DNA of 48,390 bases from Clostridiales bacterium UBA3758. Its GTDB lineage: Bacteria > Bacillota > Clostridia > Oscillospirales > Oscillospiraceae. The translations under genes and the position numbers were made by a program. The stretch is from assembly GCA_002371675.1 (NCBI GenBank), contig DFGE01000026.1, positions 20,581 through 68,970 of the forward strand, read 5' to 3'. Below, one piece after another: positions 15,923 to 24,925 of the stretch; the stretch's first letter is position 1; every line of letters begins with the position of its first letter. The notes beneath the pieces are model-generated. The model was not told where the DNA came from, did not search any database, and saw only the letters and a program-made list of their open reading frames with translations.

Positions 15923-16582
15923 ATGGTCAAAATCGCTCCCTCGATCCTTTCCGCGGATTTCAACCGCCTCGGAGACGAGATCCGGGACGTGCTGCGCGGC
16001 GGCGCGGACTGGATTCATTTTGACGTAATGGACGGCGCCTTCGTGCCGAACATCTCCTTCGGCGTGCCGGTGCTCAAGTCTGTCCGCAAGGGGACGGACG
16101 CCTTCCTGGACGTGCACCTGATGATCGAAAAGCCGGTTCGCTATGTGGCCCCCTTCTGCGAGGCGGGCGCGGATCTCGTGAACTTCCACGTCGAGGCGGA
16201 CACGGAGGAGCAGCTCCTCGCCGCGATCCGCGCGGCCAGGGCGCTGGGGAAGAAGACCGGCGTCACGCTCAAGCCCCATACCCCGGCCGAGGCCGCGCTG
16301 CCTTATCTGGAGCTGGTCGATCTCGTGCTGGTGATGACGGTGGAGCCGGGCTTCGGCGGCCAGCGCTTCATGGCGGACATGATGCCGAAGCTGCGCACGC
16401 TGCGCGGCTGGATCGACGAGCGGGGACTTGCTGCGGAGCTGGAGGTCGACGGCGGCGTGGACGCCGGGACCGCCCCCGTCTGCATCGAAAACGGTGCGAC
16501 GGTGCTGGTCGCGGGCAGCGCTGTCTTCAAGGCTGCCGATCGCGCGGCGGCCATCGCTGCGCTCCGCGGCGAAAATCTTTGA
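15923..16582 (+). CDS. rpe: Ribulose-phosphate 3-epimerase
   Basis: A 219-aa TIM-barrel epimerase interconverting ribulose-5-phosphate and xylulose-5-phosphate in the pentose phosphate pathway. Family motifs are seen in order: KIAPSILSADF at the N-terminus, HFDVMDGAFVPN with metal and catalytic residues, HLMIEKP, MTVEPGFGGQ, and EVDGGV near the C-terminus with the second catalytic Asp. ATG 15923 was chosen because GGAGG lies 9 nt upstream and the conserved N-terminus begins there. recR follows after 16 nt. Confidence 0.95.
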   Translation: MVKIAPSILSADFNRLGDEIRDVLRGGADWIHFDVMDGAFVPNISFGVPVLKSVRKGTDAFLDVHLMIEKPVRYVAPFCEAGADLVNFHVEADTEEQLLAAIRAARALGKKTGVTLKPHTPAEAALPYLELVDLVLVMTVEPGFGGQRFMADMMPKLRTLRGWIDERGLAAELEVDGGVDAGTAPVCIENGATVLVAGSAVFKAADRAAAIAALRGENL

Positions 16583-16598
16583 ATCCCGGAGGATCCTT

Positions 16599-17198
16599 AT
16601 GTCCTTTTTTCCTGCCTCTCTGGAGAACCTGATCGATAAATTTGCCTCCCTGCCCGGGGTCGGCCGCAAGAGCGCGCAGCGCCTGGCCTTCCACCTGCTC
16701 GGCCTGCCCGACGCGGAGGCCATCTCCTTTGCCGACGCCATCCTCGACGCGAAGAAGAACGTCCACACCTGCCGCGTCTGCCAGAACCTCACGGAAGGGG
16801 AGCTCTGTGCCATCTGCGCGAGCGATCGGCGCGACAGGGGCACGATCTGCGTCGTCTCCGAGCCGCGCGACGTGCTCTCCATCGAGCGCGGCCGCGAGTA
16901 CAACGGCACTTATCATGTGCTGCACGGCGTGCTCTCCCCGATGAACCACATCGGGCCGGACGATCTGCGCATCAAGGAGCTGCTCAAGCGCGTCGCGGAG
17001 GAGGACGTGCAGGAGGTCATCATGGCCACCAATCCCGACACGGAGGGCGAGGCCACGGCCATGTACCTCTCCCGCCTGCTCAAGCCCTTCGGCGTGCGGG
17101 TCACCCGCCTCGCCTACGGCATTCCCGTCGGCGCGAACCTGGAGTTCACGGACGACGCTACGCTCTCCCGCGCCCTGGAAGGCCGCACGGAGCTCTGA
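16599..17198 (+). CDS. recR: Recombination protein RecR
   Basis: A 199-aa DNA-binding protein of the RecFOR pathway that helps load RecA at gaps. Domains: helix-hairpin-helix (LPGVGRKSAQRLAFHLL, 18-35), a four-cysteine zinc finger (C58, C61, C70, C73), a Toprim domain (CVVSEPRDVLSIE at 84, NPDTEGEATA at 145) and the C-terminal RLAYGIPVGANLEF walker-like end. Length is standard. CGGAGGA precedes ATG 16599. It is usually beside dnaX in other Firmicutes; here it follows rpe. Confidence 0.95.
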   Translation: MSFFPASLENLIDKFASLPGVGRKSAQRLAFHLLGLPDAEAISFADAILDAKKNVHTCRVCQNLTEGELCAICASDRRDRGTICVVSEPRDVLSIERGREYNGTYHVLHGVLSPMNHIGPDDLRIKELLKRVAEEDVQEVIMATNPDTEGEATAMYLSRLLKPFGVRVTRLAYGIPVGANLEFTDDATLSRALEGRTEL

Positions 17199-17201
17199 AA
17201 A

Positions 17202-17239
17202 GCCGGTATATTTCCGGCAAATCCAGGCGATACTGCCTG
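17202..17239 (+). promoter_or_regulatory. Two small hairpins in the rnj leader
   Basis: GCCGG/CCGGC (17202-17218) and CAGGC/GCCTG (17224-17239) lie in the 72-nt recR-rnj gap. They could be a processing or autoregulatory site for RNase J; this is inference. Confidence 0.35.
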
Positions 17240-17270
17240 TATACATATATTTTTGCGAAATGGAGAATCT

Positions 17271-18929
17271 ATGGTATCTAAGTTAAAAATCATCCCTCTC
17301 GGCGGTCTCGGTGAGATCGGCAAAAACATGACGGCATTTGAGTACGGCAACGACATCATCGTGGTGGATTGCGGCATGGGCTTCCCGGATGAAGACATGT
17401 ACGGCATTGATATCGTTCTGCCCGACATCACCTATCTGAAAAACAACGCCTCCCGTGTGCGCGGCATCATCCTCACGCACGGGCACGAAGACCATATCGG
17501 CGGTGTCCCCTATGTCCTGCGCGAGCTGGACGTGCCTCTTTACACGACGCCGCTCACGGCTGCTCTGGTCGAGCTCAAGCTCGAGGAGCACGGTCTGCTG
17601 GAAAACTCCCAGATCTTCACCAAGAAGGCGGGCTCCGTGTTCCGCCTCGGCTGCTTCACGGTGGAGTTCATCCACGTCAACCACTCCATCCCCGACTCGG
17701 TGGCTCTCGCCATCAAGACCCCCATCGGCACTGTCATCCACACGGGGGACTTCAAGATCGACGTGACCCCCATTTCCGGCGGCATGATCGACCTCACGCG
17801 CTTCGGCGAGCTCGGCAGGGAGGGCGTCCTCGCATTGCTGATGGACTCCACGAACGTCGAAAAGCCCGGCCATTCGGACTCCGAGCGCAAGGTCGGCGCG
17901 AGCTTTGACAAGCTCTTCCTGGGCTGCGACAAGCGCATCATCATCACCACCTTCGCCTCCAATGTCCACCGCCTGCAGCAGATCATCGACGTGGCCGCAA
18001 AGTACGGCCGCAAGGTCGCCGTCTCCGGGCGCAGCATGGAGAACGTCCTGCGCGTGGCCACCGTCCTCGGCTATATGGACATCCCCGAGAACGTCGTTGT
18101 CGATCTCGACCAGATCAACAAGCTGCCGCGCAGCAAAAGCGTCATCATCTCCACCGGCAGCCAGGGCGAGAGCATGTCCGCCCTCTACCGCATGGCCTAT
18201 TCCGAGCACAAGCAGATCAAGGTCGATGCGGGCGACCGCATCATCATCTCCGCCTCGGCCATCCCCGGCAACGAGAACATGATCAGCCGCGTGATCGACG
18301 AGCTGTTCCACAAGGGCGCCGAGGTCATCTACGACCGGCACACCGATCTGCACGTCTCCGGCCACGCCTCCCAGGAGGAGCAGAAGATGATGCTCGCGCT
18401 CATCCGCCCGAAGTACTTCATCCCCGTGCACGGCGAGTACCGCATGCTCGTCAAGCACGCGGAGCTGGGGCGCGAGATGGGCGTGCAGCCGAAGAACATC
18501 GTCATTGCCGAAAACGGCAGCGTCATTGAGCTCAGCAAGAAGGGGATCTCCTGCGAGGAGACCGTGCCCGCGGGCGCCCTGCTGCTTGACGGCAGCCGCT
18601 CCGGCTCGGTGGACAGCGTCGTCCTGCGCGACCGGCACCGTCTCGCCGAGGACGGCATGATCGTCGTGATCCTGCCTTATTCCTCCTACGACCGCAGGCT
18701 CATCGCCGAGCCCGAGATCGTCACCCGCGGCTTCATCTATGTCAAGGAGGCCGAGGAGCTGATGGAGGAGCTCAAGCGCGTGACGCTTGAATCCGTTGAT
18801 GCCTGCGCGCAGCAGAAGCTGCATGACTGGAATTCCATCAAGCTCAAGGTCAAGAACAACCTCGCCGGCTATCTGTACAAGACTACCCGGCGCAACCCGA
18901 TGATCCTCCCGGTCATCTCTGAAATATGA
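17271..18929 (+). CDS. rnj: Ribonuclease J
   Basis: A 552-aa metallo-beta-lactamase/beta-CASP nuclease with 5' exonuclease and endonuclease activity, central to mRNA decay and rRNA maturation. Seen: the N-terminal KIIPLGGLGEIGKNM, the metal motif H70-x-H72-x-D74-H75 (THGHEDHIGG), the later HVNHSIPDS and HTGDFKID motifs, the beta-CASP region (SGRSMENVLRVA, STGSQGE) and PVHGEYRML. The C-terminal domain is present. ATG 17271 with GGAG 7 nt upstream begins at the conserved N-terminus. Its stop overlaps the next gene by 4 nt. Confidence 0.95.
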   Translation: MVSKLKIIPLGGLGEIGKNMTAFEYGNDIIVVDCGMGFPDEDMYGIDIVLPDITYLKNNASRVRGIILTHGHEDHIGGVPYVLRELDVPLYTTPLTAALVELKLEEHGLLENSQIFTKKAGSVFRLGCFTVEFIHVNHSIPDSVALAIKTPIGTVIHTGDFKIDVTPISGGMIDLTRFGELGREGVLALLMDSTNVEKPGHSDSERKVGASFDKLFLGCDKRIIITTFASNVHRLQQIIDVAAKYGRKVAVSGRSMENVLRVATVLGYMDIPENVVVDLDQINKLPRSKSVIISTGSQGESMSALYRMAYSEHKQIKVDAGDRIIISASAIPGNENMISRVIDELFHKGAEVIYDRHTDLHVSGHASQEEQKMMLALIRPKYFIPVHGEYRMLVKHAELGREMGVQPKNIVIAENGSVIELSKKGISCEETVPAGALLLDGSRSGSVDSVVLRDRHRLAEDGMIVVILPYSSYDRRLIAEPEIVTRGFIYVKEAEELMEELKRVTLESVDACAQQKLHDWNSIKLKVKNNLAGYLYKTTRRNPMILPVISEI

Positions 18930-19258
18930 ACATTCAGATCTTCGGCAAGAACAAGTGCTTTGACACGAAAAAGGCGCAGCGCTGGTTCAAGGAGCGGCGC
19001 ATCAAGGTGCAGTACGTGGATGTGATGCGCTACGGCATGAGCCGCGGGGAGCTGCAGTCCGTGAAGAACGCCGTCGGCCTCATGAACATGGCCGACGAGA
19101 AGGATGCGGATTACGCGCTTTTTACCTACCTCGCCTCGGACGAGGCGCGGCTGGACAAGCTCTATGAGATCCCAGAGCTGCTGCGCACGCCCATCGTGCG
19201 CAACGGCAGACAGGCCACCGTAGGCTATTGCCCGGAGGTCTGGGAGACCTGGAAGTAA
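18926..19258 (+). CDS. ArsC/Spx-like thioredoxin-fold protein
   Basis: A 110-aa protein of the arsenate reductase-like/Spx/MgsR superfamily: the N-terminal beta-alpha unit IQIFGKNKCFDTKKAQRWF and the C-terminal LLRTPIVRNGRQATVGYCPE, where R is typical. Only one cysteine is in the active loop (C11-F-D-T14), so the Spx CxxC switch is absent. The start overlaps the rnj stop (ATGA), implying translational coupling to RNase J. It might be a small reductase or an RNA polymerase-binding regulator; specificity cannot be told from sequence. Confidence 0.8.
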   Translation: MNIQIFGKNKCFDTKKAQRWFKERRIKVQYVDVMRYGMSRGELQSVKNAVGLMNMADEKDADYALFTYLASDEARLDKLYEIPELLRTPIVRNGRQATVGYCPEVWETWK

Positions 19259-19307
19259 TCGGGGGAGTTCTCCCGCCGTCATAGGAAAATGCTGATATTT
19301 GTTAAAC

Positions 19308-19340
19308 AGGGACAGAGGCGGCTTTACCGCCTCTGTCCCT
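19308..19340. repeat. Dyad repeat left of the YcaO gene
   Basis: AGGGACAGAGGCGG (19308-19321) pairs with CCGCCTCTGTCCCT (19327-19340). Almost the same dyad, with the same following GTGCC, occurs at 21317-21349, so the pair brackets the YcaO gene. Confidence 0.8.
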
Positions 19341-19374
19341 GTGCCTGCTATATAAAGGGCAGGCTGGGATACGC

Positions 19375-19403
19375 TTGTTTTTTCACGGGACAAGGCGTAT
19401 AAT
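19375..19403 (+). promoter_or_regulatory. Promoter of the YcaO gene
   Basis: TTGTTT (19375-19380), a 17-nt spacer, a perfect TATAAT (19398-19403). Confidence 0.6.
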
Positions 19404-19477
19404 GATTTTCAACGCTGTACGCAGCATCAAACGATCATCCGCCTTGTTCGCAGGTGCCCGGAATGGGAGGCCATTTC

Positions 19478-21268
19478 ATGCTCACGATCGACGAAAAATT
19501 CAAAGACGCCTCACCCGTGCAGACAGTGGAGCGCATCCGCGGCATCCTCGCGGAAAACGGTCTCGCAGCCTCGGAGCGCTGGATGGAATCCGGGGTGGCG
19601 GACTGCTTCAGCGTCCGCGTGACCATCGACGGGACAGACTGCGGAAGCTACGGAAAGGGCGTCACGCGTGAGCTCGCGCGGGCAAGCGGCTATGCGGAAC
19701 TCATGGAGCGGCTGGAAAACGGCCTCCTCTGCCTCCGCCCGCTCAAGCGCCCGGACAGCCTCCGCCTGACGAAAGAGGAGCTCCTTGAGCGCAGCGGCGC
19801 GCTTCTCGGCCGCATCGCGGCGCTGCTCTCCGAAAAGGAGCATACGGCGCTCAGCGCCGGAAAGCTCGCGGAGTTCGCCGCGATCCTCGAGCCCTCTGAC
19901 GGGATCGACTGCACGATGTTCTACAGCATGAACGAGGATCGGCAGCTCCCGCTCCCGCAGGCGCTGCTCCTGCAGCTGAACGGCTCCAACGGGCTCGCAG
20001 CCGGCAACTCGCCGGAGGAGGCCCTGGTCCAGGCCTTCAGCGAGATCCAGGAGCGGCATTGCCAGTACCGCATATTGAGCGAAGGCCTGACGCCTCCCAC
20101 CGTGCCGGAAGAGATCCTCGGGCAGTATGCCGCCGCCTCGTCCGTGATCCGCGCCATGCGCGGCGCGGGTTACGAGGTGTCGATTCGGGACTGCTCTCTC
20201 GGCGAGGGCTACCCGGTCGTCGGCACCGTGGTGATCGACCGCAGGACGCACCGTTACCACGTGCACCTGGGAGCAAGCCCCGTCTTTGAGATCGCCCTGG
20301 AGCGCAGCCTCACGGAGACCTTTCAGGGACGCCATCTCTCCGGCCTCGCGCTCGACCGGGGCTTCGCCCTCGGCAGCGGGCCGGACAAGGATGCGCTTTT
20401 CCTCTCCTTCGGTCAGGGGCACAGCTTTTATCCGCCTGCGTTCTTCCTCGATTCGCCCTCCTATCCCTTCGCTCCCTTCACGGATCGCAGCGCGCTGGAC
20501 AACCGAGGACTTCTGCGTTTCGTTGTGGATTTCGTGCGCGCCCGGGGGCTGGAGCTGCTGGTGCGCAGCGAATCCTATCTGGGCTTTGACGCCTTCCGGC
20601 TCTATGTGCCGGGCAGAACGGAGATGTCCTCCCGCTCGCTGACGGGCGAGCCGCCGCTTCTCATGCTGCGTCAGGAGGCGCGCCGGATAGCCCGTGATCT
20701 GCGCGCAGCCCCGGCCGAGGCCTGCCTCCGCTATCTGGCATACTTCCGCAGTATCCCCAAGCCCGATCGCATCCCGCCCTCCTATGCCCGCATCAGCGGA
20801 CTCGGCCTGCGTCTGTCCAAGGACAGCAACGCCTGCTATGCGTATCTCAGCGCCGCCTATGCCGCCTGGAAATGCGGCGAAGCTGCGCTCTGCCTTGACT
20901 ATCTCAGCCGCGCGCTGGGCCATTATGAGGGCTCTGAGCGGATGCGCGGCTATCTTGAGGCTCTGCAGTGCGTGCTGGAGCTCGAGCAGAGCGGCCTGGA
21001 GCGGGACAAGATCCGCGCGCTCGTGGGTCGCTTTTATCCGCCCGAGGCGGCGTCGATGCTGCTCGCGCTGCTGCAGGCGGGGCAGAATCCCCTCGAGAAC
21101 CTGCTCCCGCGCTGCACGGGCGGCTGCGAACACTGCCCGCTCCTCAAGATCTGCGTGACGAAGGAGCAGGAGGAGCTCGTCGCCGTCGTCAACCGCCGCG
21201 CAGAGCACTTCGACGCGGCCGCCGCCATGGCGCAGCTGCGAGCGATCTTCCGGGACGCGAAGAACTGA
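19478..21268 (+). CDS. Stand-alone YcaO-domain protein with C-terminal Cys cluster
   Basis: A 596-aa protein. Residues about 30-400 hold the YcaO domain: NGSNGLAAGNSPEEAL at 168 and the ATP-binding E189-x-x-E192-R193 motif. YcaO enzymes use ATP to activate backbone amides, making azolines, thioamides or amidines, or assisting ribosomal protein S12 methylthiolation. The C-terminal third is helical, repeat-like and rich in Tyr/Leu (a TPR-like impression), and contains C546-x3-C550-x2-C553-x5-C559, a likely metal or Fe-S site. ATG 19478 was chosen for its GGGAGG, 7 nt upstream. No TfuA, cyclodehydratase partner or RiPP precursor is visible nearby. Its own promoter and matching flanking dyads suggest an independent cassette. 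Confidence 0.8.
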   Translation: MLTIDEKFKDASPVQTVERIRGILAENGLAASERWMESGVADCFSVRVTIDGTDCGSYGKGVTRELARASGYAELMERLENGLLCLRPLKRPDSLRLTKEELLERSGALLGRIAALLSEKEHTALSAGKLAEFAAILEPSDGIDCTMFYSMNEDRQLPLPQALLLQLNGSNGLAAGNSPEEALVQAFSEIQERHCQYRILSEGLTPPTVPEEILGQYAAASSVIRAMRGAGYEVSIRDCSLGEGYPVVGTVVIDRRTHRYHVHLGASPVFEIALERSLTETFQGRHLSGLALDRGFALGSGPDKDALFLSFGQGHSFYPPAFFLDSPSYPFAPFTDRSALDNRGLLRFVVDFVRARGLELLVRSESYLGFDAFRLYVPGRTEMSSRSLTGEPPLLMLRQEARRIARDLRAAPAEACLRYLAYFRSIPKPDRIPPSYARISGLGLRLSKDSNACYAYLSAAYAAWKCGEAALCLDYLSRALGHYEGSERMRGYLEALQCVLELEQSGLERDKIRALVGRFYPPEAASMLLALLQAGQNPLENLLPRCTGGCEHCPLLKICVTKEQEELVAVVNRRAEHFDAAAAMAQLRAIFRDAKN

Positions 21269-21316
21269 GCTCCTTCTCTGTGCACCGCAGAAAGCCGACA
21301 ATACGACGACAACACC

Positions 21317-21349
21317 AGGGACGGAGGCGGCCTTGCCGCCTCTGTCCCT
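21317..21349. repeat. Dyad repeat right of the YcaO gene
   Basis: AGGGACGGAGGCGG (21317-21330) pairs, with one mismatch, with CCGCCTCTGTCCCT (21336-21349). It is a direct copy of 19308-19340. Confidence 0.8.
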
Positions 21350-21383
21350 GTGCCGTTATATCCCCGCCGTCCCCCATCACCCC

Positions 21384-21407
21384 GTAGGGGCGGCTATCAG
21401 CCGCCCG
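21384..21407 (+). repeat. Single GTAG-foot REP hairpin
   Basis: GTAGGGGCGGCTATCAGCC followed by GCCCG: the shortest stem variant of the family, with the GTAG foot and CCCG end intact. Confidence 0.8.
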
Positions 21408-21541
21408 CAGACAAATCCAGGCAAAACAGGGAACTATTTCAAATAATCCCGCATCGTTCACAATTTATCTCTGGATTTCGCGCCGCCGCAGGCTGTAAAA
21501 TAACACGAATAACACGCCGCGCGTTCCGCGCAAAAAAGCGA

Positions 21542-21559
21542 CCCGGTCATCCGACCGGG
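21542..21559 (-). terminator. Terminator of tRNA-Arg
   Basis: CCCGGTC/GACCGGG hairpin. On the minus strand it is followed within a few bases by TTTTTT. Confidence 0.8.
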
Positions 21560-21566
21560 CCGCCGC

Positions 21567-21643
21567 TGGCACCCACGAGAGGATTCGAACCTCCGACCCC
21601 TCGCTTAGGAGGCGAGTGCTCTATCCTGCTGAGCTACGTGGGC
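21567..21643 (-). tRNA. tRNA-Arg (CCT)
   Basis: A 77-nt cloverleaf with encoded CCA. The acceptor starts GCCCACG and pairs with CGTGGGT. Anticodon stem CTCGC/GCGAG encloses loop CTCCTAA, giving anticodon CCT. The T arm GGTTCGAATCC is canonical. It has its own promoter and terminator. Confidence 0.96.
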
Positions 21644-21658
21644 ATTTCGCGCTTTGGT

Positions 21659-21687
21659 ATTGTAACGCAATTCGGCTTTCCTGTCAA
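21659..21687 (-). promoter_or_regulatory. tRNA-Arg promoter
   Basis: On the minus strand: TTGACA (21687-21682), a 17-nt spacer, TACAAT (21664-21659). Confidence 0.85.
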
Positions 21688-21711
21688 CAATCATCCTCCG
21701 GAGTGAATGCT

Positions 21712-24624
21712 ATGCTCAAACTGATCGACATCAAAAAGGACTATACGGCGGGCGACTCTGTCGTGCACGCGCTCAAGGGCGTGAGCCTGAGCTTCCGCAG
21801 GAACGAGTTCGTGGCCATTCTCGGTCACTCCGGCTGCGGCAAGACGACGCTGCTGAACATCATAGGCGGCCTCGACCAGTACAGCTCCGGTGACCTCGTT
21901 ATCAACGGCAAGTCCACCAAAAACTTCAGCGACGGCGACTGGGACACCTACCGCAACCACTCCGTCGGCTTCGTCTTCCAGTCCTATAACCTCATCCCGC
22001 ACCAGAGCGTGCTCTCCAACGTCGAGCTCGCGCTGACACTCTCGGGCGTCGCCCCCGCGGAGCGCCGCCGCCGCGCCGCGCAGGCGCTGGAGAAGGTCGG
22101 CCTCGCCGATCAGCTCAACAAGAAGCCCAATCAGATGTCCGGCGGCCAGATGCAGCGCGTGGCCATTGCCCGCGCCCTGGTCAACGACCCGGACATCCTC
22201 CTTGCCGACGAGCCCACCGGCGCGCTGGACTCCGAGACCTCCGTGCAGATCATGGAGATCCTCAAGGAGATCTCCAAAGACAAGCTCATCGTCATGGTCA
22301 CGCACAATCCCGAGCTGGCCGACGGCTATGCCAGCCGCATCATCCGCCTCAAGGACGGCCTCATCACCTCCGACAGCGCCCCCTATGAGGACGAGGACGA
22401 GGAGAGCACCGCTCCGCTCGGCAGGAAGACCTCCATGAGCTTTCTCACGGCGCTGGCGCTGTCGATGAACAACCTCATGACCAAGAAGGCGCGCACCCTG
22501 CTCACGGCCTTTGCCGGCAGCATCGGCATCATCGGCATCGCGCTCATCATGTCGCTCTCCAACGGCATCCAGAACTATATCGACAAGGTGCAGGAGGACA
22601 CGCTCTCCAGCTATCCCATCACGATCCGCGCCGAGAGCGTGGACATGACCACGATGATGACCTCCATGATGGGCGCACGCTCTGAGGAGTCCGGCAACAT
22701 CCACGACACCGACGCGGTCTATTCCTCGGCGGTGCTCTACGATATGATCAACTCCTTCGTCGCGGCAGATACGGAAAAGAATAACCTCAAGGCCTTCCGC
22801 GCCTACCTCGAGGATCCAAACAGCGAGATCGCGCCCTATATCAGCAGCCTGCAGTACGCCTACGACGCGGACATGATCCCCTACGCGGAGGACCCCAACG
22901 GGAAGATCACGAAGACCGACGCTGCCGAGATCGTGCAGACGGCCATGTCCGTGACCTTCGGCGGGGACTACAGCAACTATTTCTCCACCTACGGGCAGAT
23001 GTTCAAAACCATGGACGTCTGGCAGGAGATGCTGCCGGGCGAGCACGGCGAGCTCATCAACCCCCTGCTCATGCAGCAGTACGACGTGCTCTATGGACGC
23101 TGGCCGGAGAGCTATGACGAGGTCGTGCTGATCGTCAGCGAGAACAACGAGATCTCCGACCTTGTGCTCTATTCCCTCGGCCTCAAGAGCACCGACACCA
23201 TTGCCGAGAACATGCAGGCCATCGTGGACGCCACGGAGATGGACACCTCGCTCGAGAGCTGGAGCTACGAGGAGATCTGCGACAAGTCCTTCCGCTATAT
23301 CTTCCCGGCGGACACCTTCCGCTACGACGAGGAGAGCGGGGAATATCTCGATCTCACCACGGAGGAGCTCACCCTGCGCACGCTCTACAACAACGGCCTC
23401 GAGATCCGCATTTCGGGCATCGTGCGCCAGAACAGCGACGCGCTCTCCGGCATGCTCACCGGCGCCGTGGGCTATACGCACGCCCTGGTCGAGCAGGTCG
23501 CGCACGAGGCGGAGCAGAAGGAGCTCATCCGCAAACAGCTTGAGGACCCCGAGCACGACGTGTTCAGCGGCCTGCCCTTCCTGGCGGGCGACGAGCTGCT
23601 CACCAACGCCCGCAAGACGGAGGCCGCAAAGGACTACATCGCCGCGGCCGACACCGCGGACATCGCCGAGCTCTACGTCACTTTCATGTGCAACCCCAGC
23701 GACGAGACGCTGCAGAGCATGATCGACGAGCAGATGGCGGACATGACGCGCGAGGACATCGAGCAGATGGTCCTCAGCTACAGCCCTGCCTATGCCTCCA
23801 TGCTCTCCGAGATGGACGACGACACGCTCTTCAGCTACATGCGCCAGATGATGGGCGACCAGGTGAAGGAGCAGTACGCCGCGCAGATGAAGGCGCTCTA
23901 CGCCGAGCTCACAGACGAGGAGCTGGAGGAGGACTTCGCCCTGCTCGACCTCTCGGACAGCGACTATCTCTGGATCTACGAGCACGCCATGCCCCCGGTG
24001 TACTCCACAAGCAGCTGCAGCGACGTGCTCCGGCAGCTCGGCTACATCGACCTCGAGACCCCCAGCGTCATCAACATCTATGCCTCCACCTTCGAGAACA
24101 AGGACGCCATCGGCGAGGCCATCGAGCACTATAACGACAGCGTGGATAAGGAAGACCAGATCAGCTACACGGACGTCGTGGCGCTGCTCATGAGCTCCAT
24201 CACCTCCATCATCAACGTCATCAGCTATGTGCTCATCGCCTTCGTGGCCATCTCTCTCGTGGTGTCCTCCATCATGATCGGCATCATCACCTATATCAGC
24301 GTCCTCGAGCGCACCAAGGAGATCGGCATTCTGCGCGCCATCGGCGCCTCGAAGAAGGACGTGTCGCGCGTCTTCAACGCCGAGACCTTCATCATCGGCC
24401 TCAGCTCCGGCGTGATCGGCATTGTGCTGACGCTGCTGCTGAACATCCCGATCAACATCATCGTCCACGATCTGACCGGCATCATGGCGCTCAACTCCAC
24501 GCTCCCGGCCGTCGGCGGCGCGGTGCTGGTGCTCATCAGCGTCTTCCTCACCTTCATTGCCGGCCTGATCCCCTCCGGCCTCGCCGCGAAGAAGGACCCG
24601 GTCGAGGCGTTGAGAACGGAATAA
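21712..24624 (+). CDS. Fused ABC transporter ATPase-permease (MacB/FtsX type)
   Basis: A 970-aa single-chain exporter half. Residues 1-235 are an ABC ATPase with Walker A GHSGCGKTTLLN, signature MSGGQMQRVAIARAL and Walker B ILLADEPTGALD. A first membrane helix follows at about 265-290 (...LLTAFAGSIGIIGIALIMSLSNG). A large acidic extracytoplasmic region of about 500 residues is rich in Glu, Asp, Met and Tyr. The FtsX-like permease domain has three helices at the C-terminus. Architecture is that of mechanotransmission transporters (MacB, BceAB-like) that expel peptides or antibiotics or control envelope enzymes. ATG 21712 has GGAG 8 nt upstream and starts the ATPase domain. It is divergent from tRNA-Arg. 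Substrate unknown. Confidence 0.9.
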   Translation: MLKLIDIKKDYTAGDSVVHALKGVSLSFRRNEFVAILGHSGCGKTTLLNIIGGLDQYSSGDLVINGKSTKNFSDGDWDTYRNHSVGFVFQSYNLIPHQSVLSNVELALTLSGVAPAERRRRAAQALEKVGLADQLNKKPNQMSGGQMQRVAIARALVNDPDILLADEPTGALDSETSVQIMEILKEISKDKLIVMVTHNPELADGYASRIIRLKDGLITSDSAPYEDEDEESTAPLGRKTSMSFLTALALSMNNLMTKKARTLLTAFAGSIGIIGIALIMSLSNGIQNYIDKVQEDTLSSYPITIRAESVDMTTMMTSMMGARSEESGNIHDTDAVYSSAVLYDMINSFVAADTEKNNLKAFRAYLEDPNSEIAPYISSLQYAYDADMIPYAEDPNGKITKTDAAEIVQTAMSVTFGGDYSNYFSTYGQMFKTMDVWQEMLPGEHGELINPLLMQQYDVLYGRWPESYDEVVLIVSENNEISDLVLYSLGLKSTDTIAENMQAIVDATEMDTSLESWSYEEICDKSFRYIFPADTFRYDEESGEYLDLTTEELTLRTLYNNGLEIRISGIVRQNSDALSGMLTGAVGYTHALVEQVAHEAEQKELIRKQLEDPEHDVFSGLPFLAGDELLTNARKTEAAKDYIAAADTADIAELYVTFMCNPSDETLQSMIDEQMADMTREDIEQMVLSYSPAYASMLSEMDDDTLFSYMRQMMGDQVKEQYAAQMKALYAELTDEELEEDFALLDLSDSDYLWIYEHAMPPVYSTSSCSDVLRQLGYIDLETPSVINIYASTFENKDAIGEAIEHYNDSVDKEDQISYTDVVALLMSSITSIINVISYVLIAFVAISLVVSSIMIGIITYISVLERTKEIGILRAIGASKKDVSRVFNAETFIIGLSSGVIGIVLTLLLNIPINIIVHDLTGIMALNSTLPAVGGAVLVLISVFLTFIAGLIPSGLAAKKDPVEALRTE

Positions 24625-24632
24625 AGTCCCGC

Positions 24633-24861
24633 AAAGGGACTGTTGCATTACGCGAAAACCCTGGCTGCACTGTAGGGGAGGGCCTTGTGCCCTCCCGGCA
24701 GCAGCAAGCTGCGTCAATGGCAAACATGTTCGGCGTATTCGAATAATCTGCGAATTCGCCGAACATTTTTTCAGGTATACTGTTGCGCCGCCGGGCGGGG
24801 CAGAGCCGCCGCCCCTACGAACTTGTTTAAGCACCCATCCTTATTTTGCAGCAGACCCTTT
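24633..24861 (+). mobile_element. IS6-like MITE, copy 1
   Basis: A 229-bp element with ends AAAGGGACTGTTGCA and, inverted, AAAGGGTCTGCTGCAA. Interior order: a GTAGGGGAGGGCC REP, a long TGTTCGGCG...CGCCGAACA hairpin with a T run, and an inverted GTAGGGGCGGCGG REP. Two further copies lie at 25791 and 35861, in the same orientation. The termini resemble the GG..CTGTTGCAAA ends of IS6-family elements. No open frame. Confidence 0.8.
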
Positions 24862-24925
24862 GCCATCCCTTGCCAAGAGCGTCGTTCTGTCGTATGGTAG
24901 GGGAGAAAAAAGAGGGGTGACACGC

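Noticed and set aside
21269..21560. RiPP precursor gene beside the YcaO protein
   Set aside because: No short frame with a ribosome site and a Cys/Ser/Thr-rich core was found on either side (also 19261-19477).
21691..24834. Antisense frame of about 1050 codons opposite the ABC transporter
   Set aside because: Also a shadow; the plus strand carries clear Walker and signature motifs.
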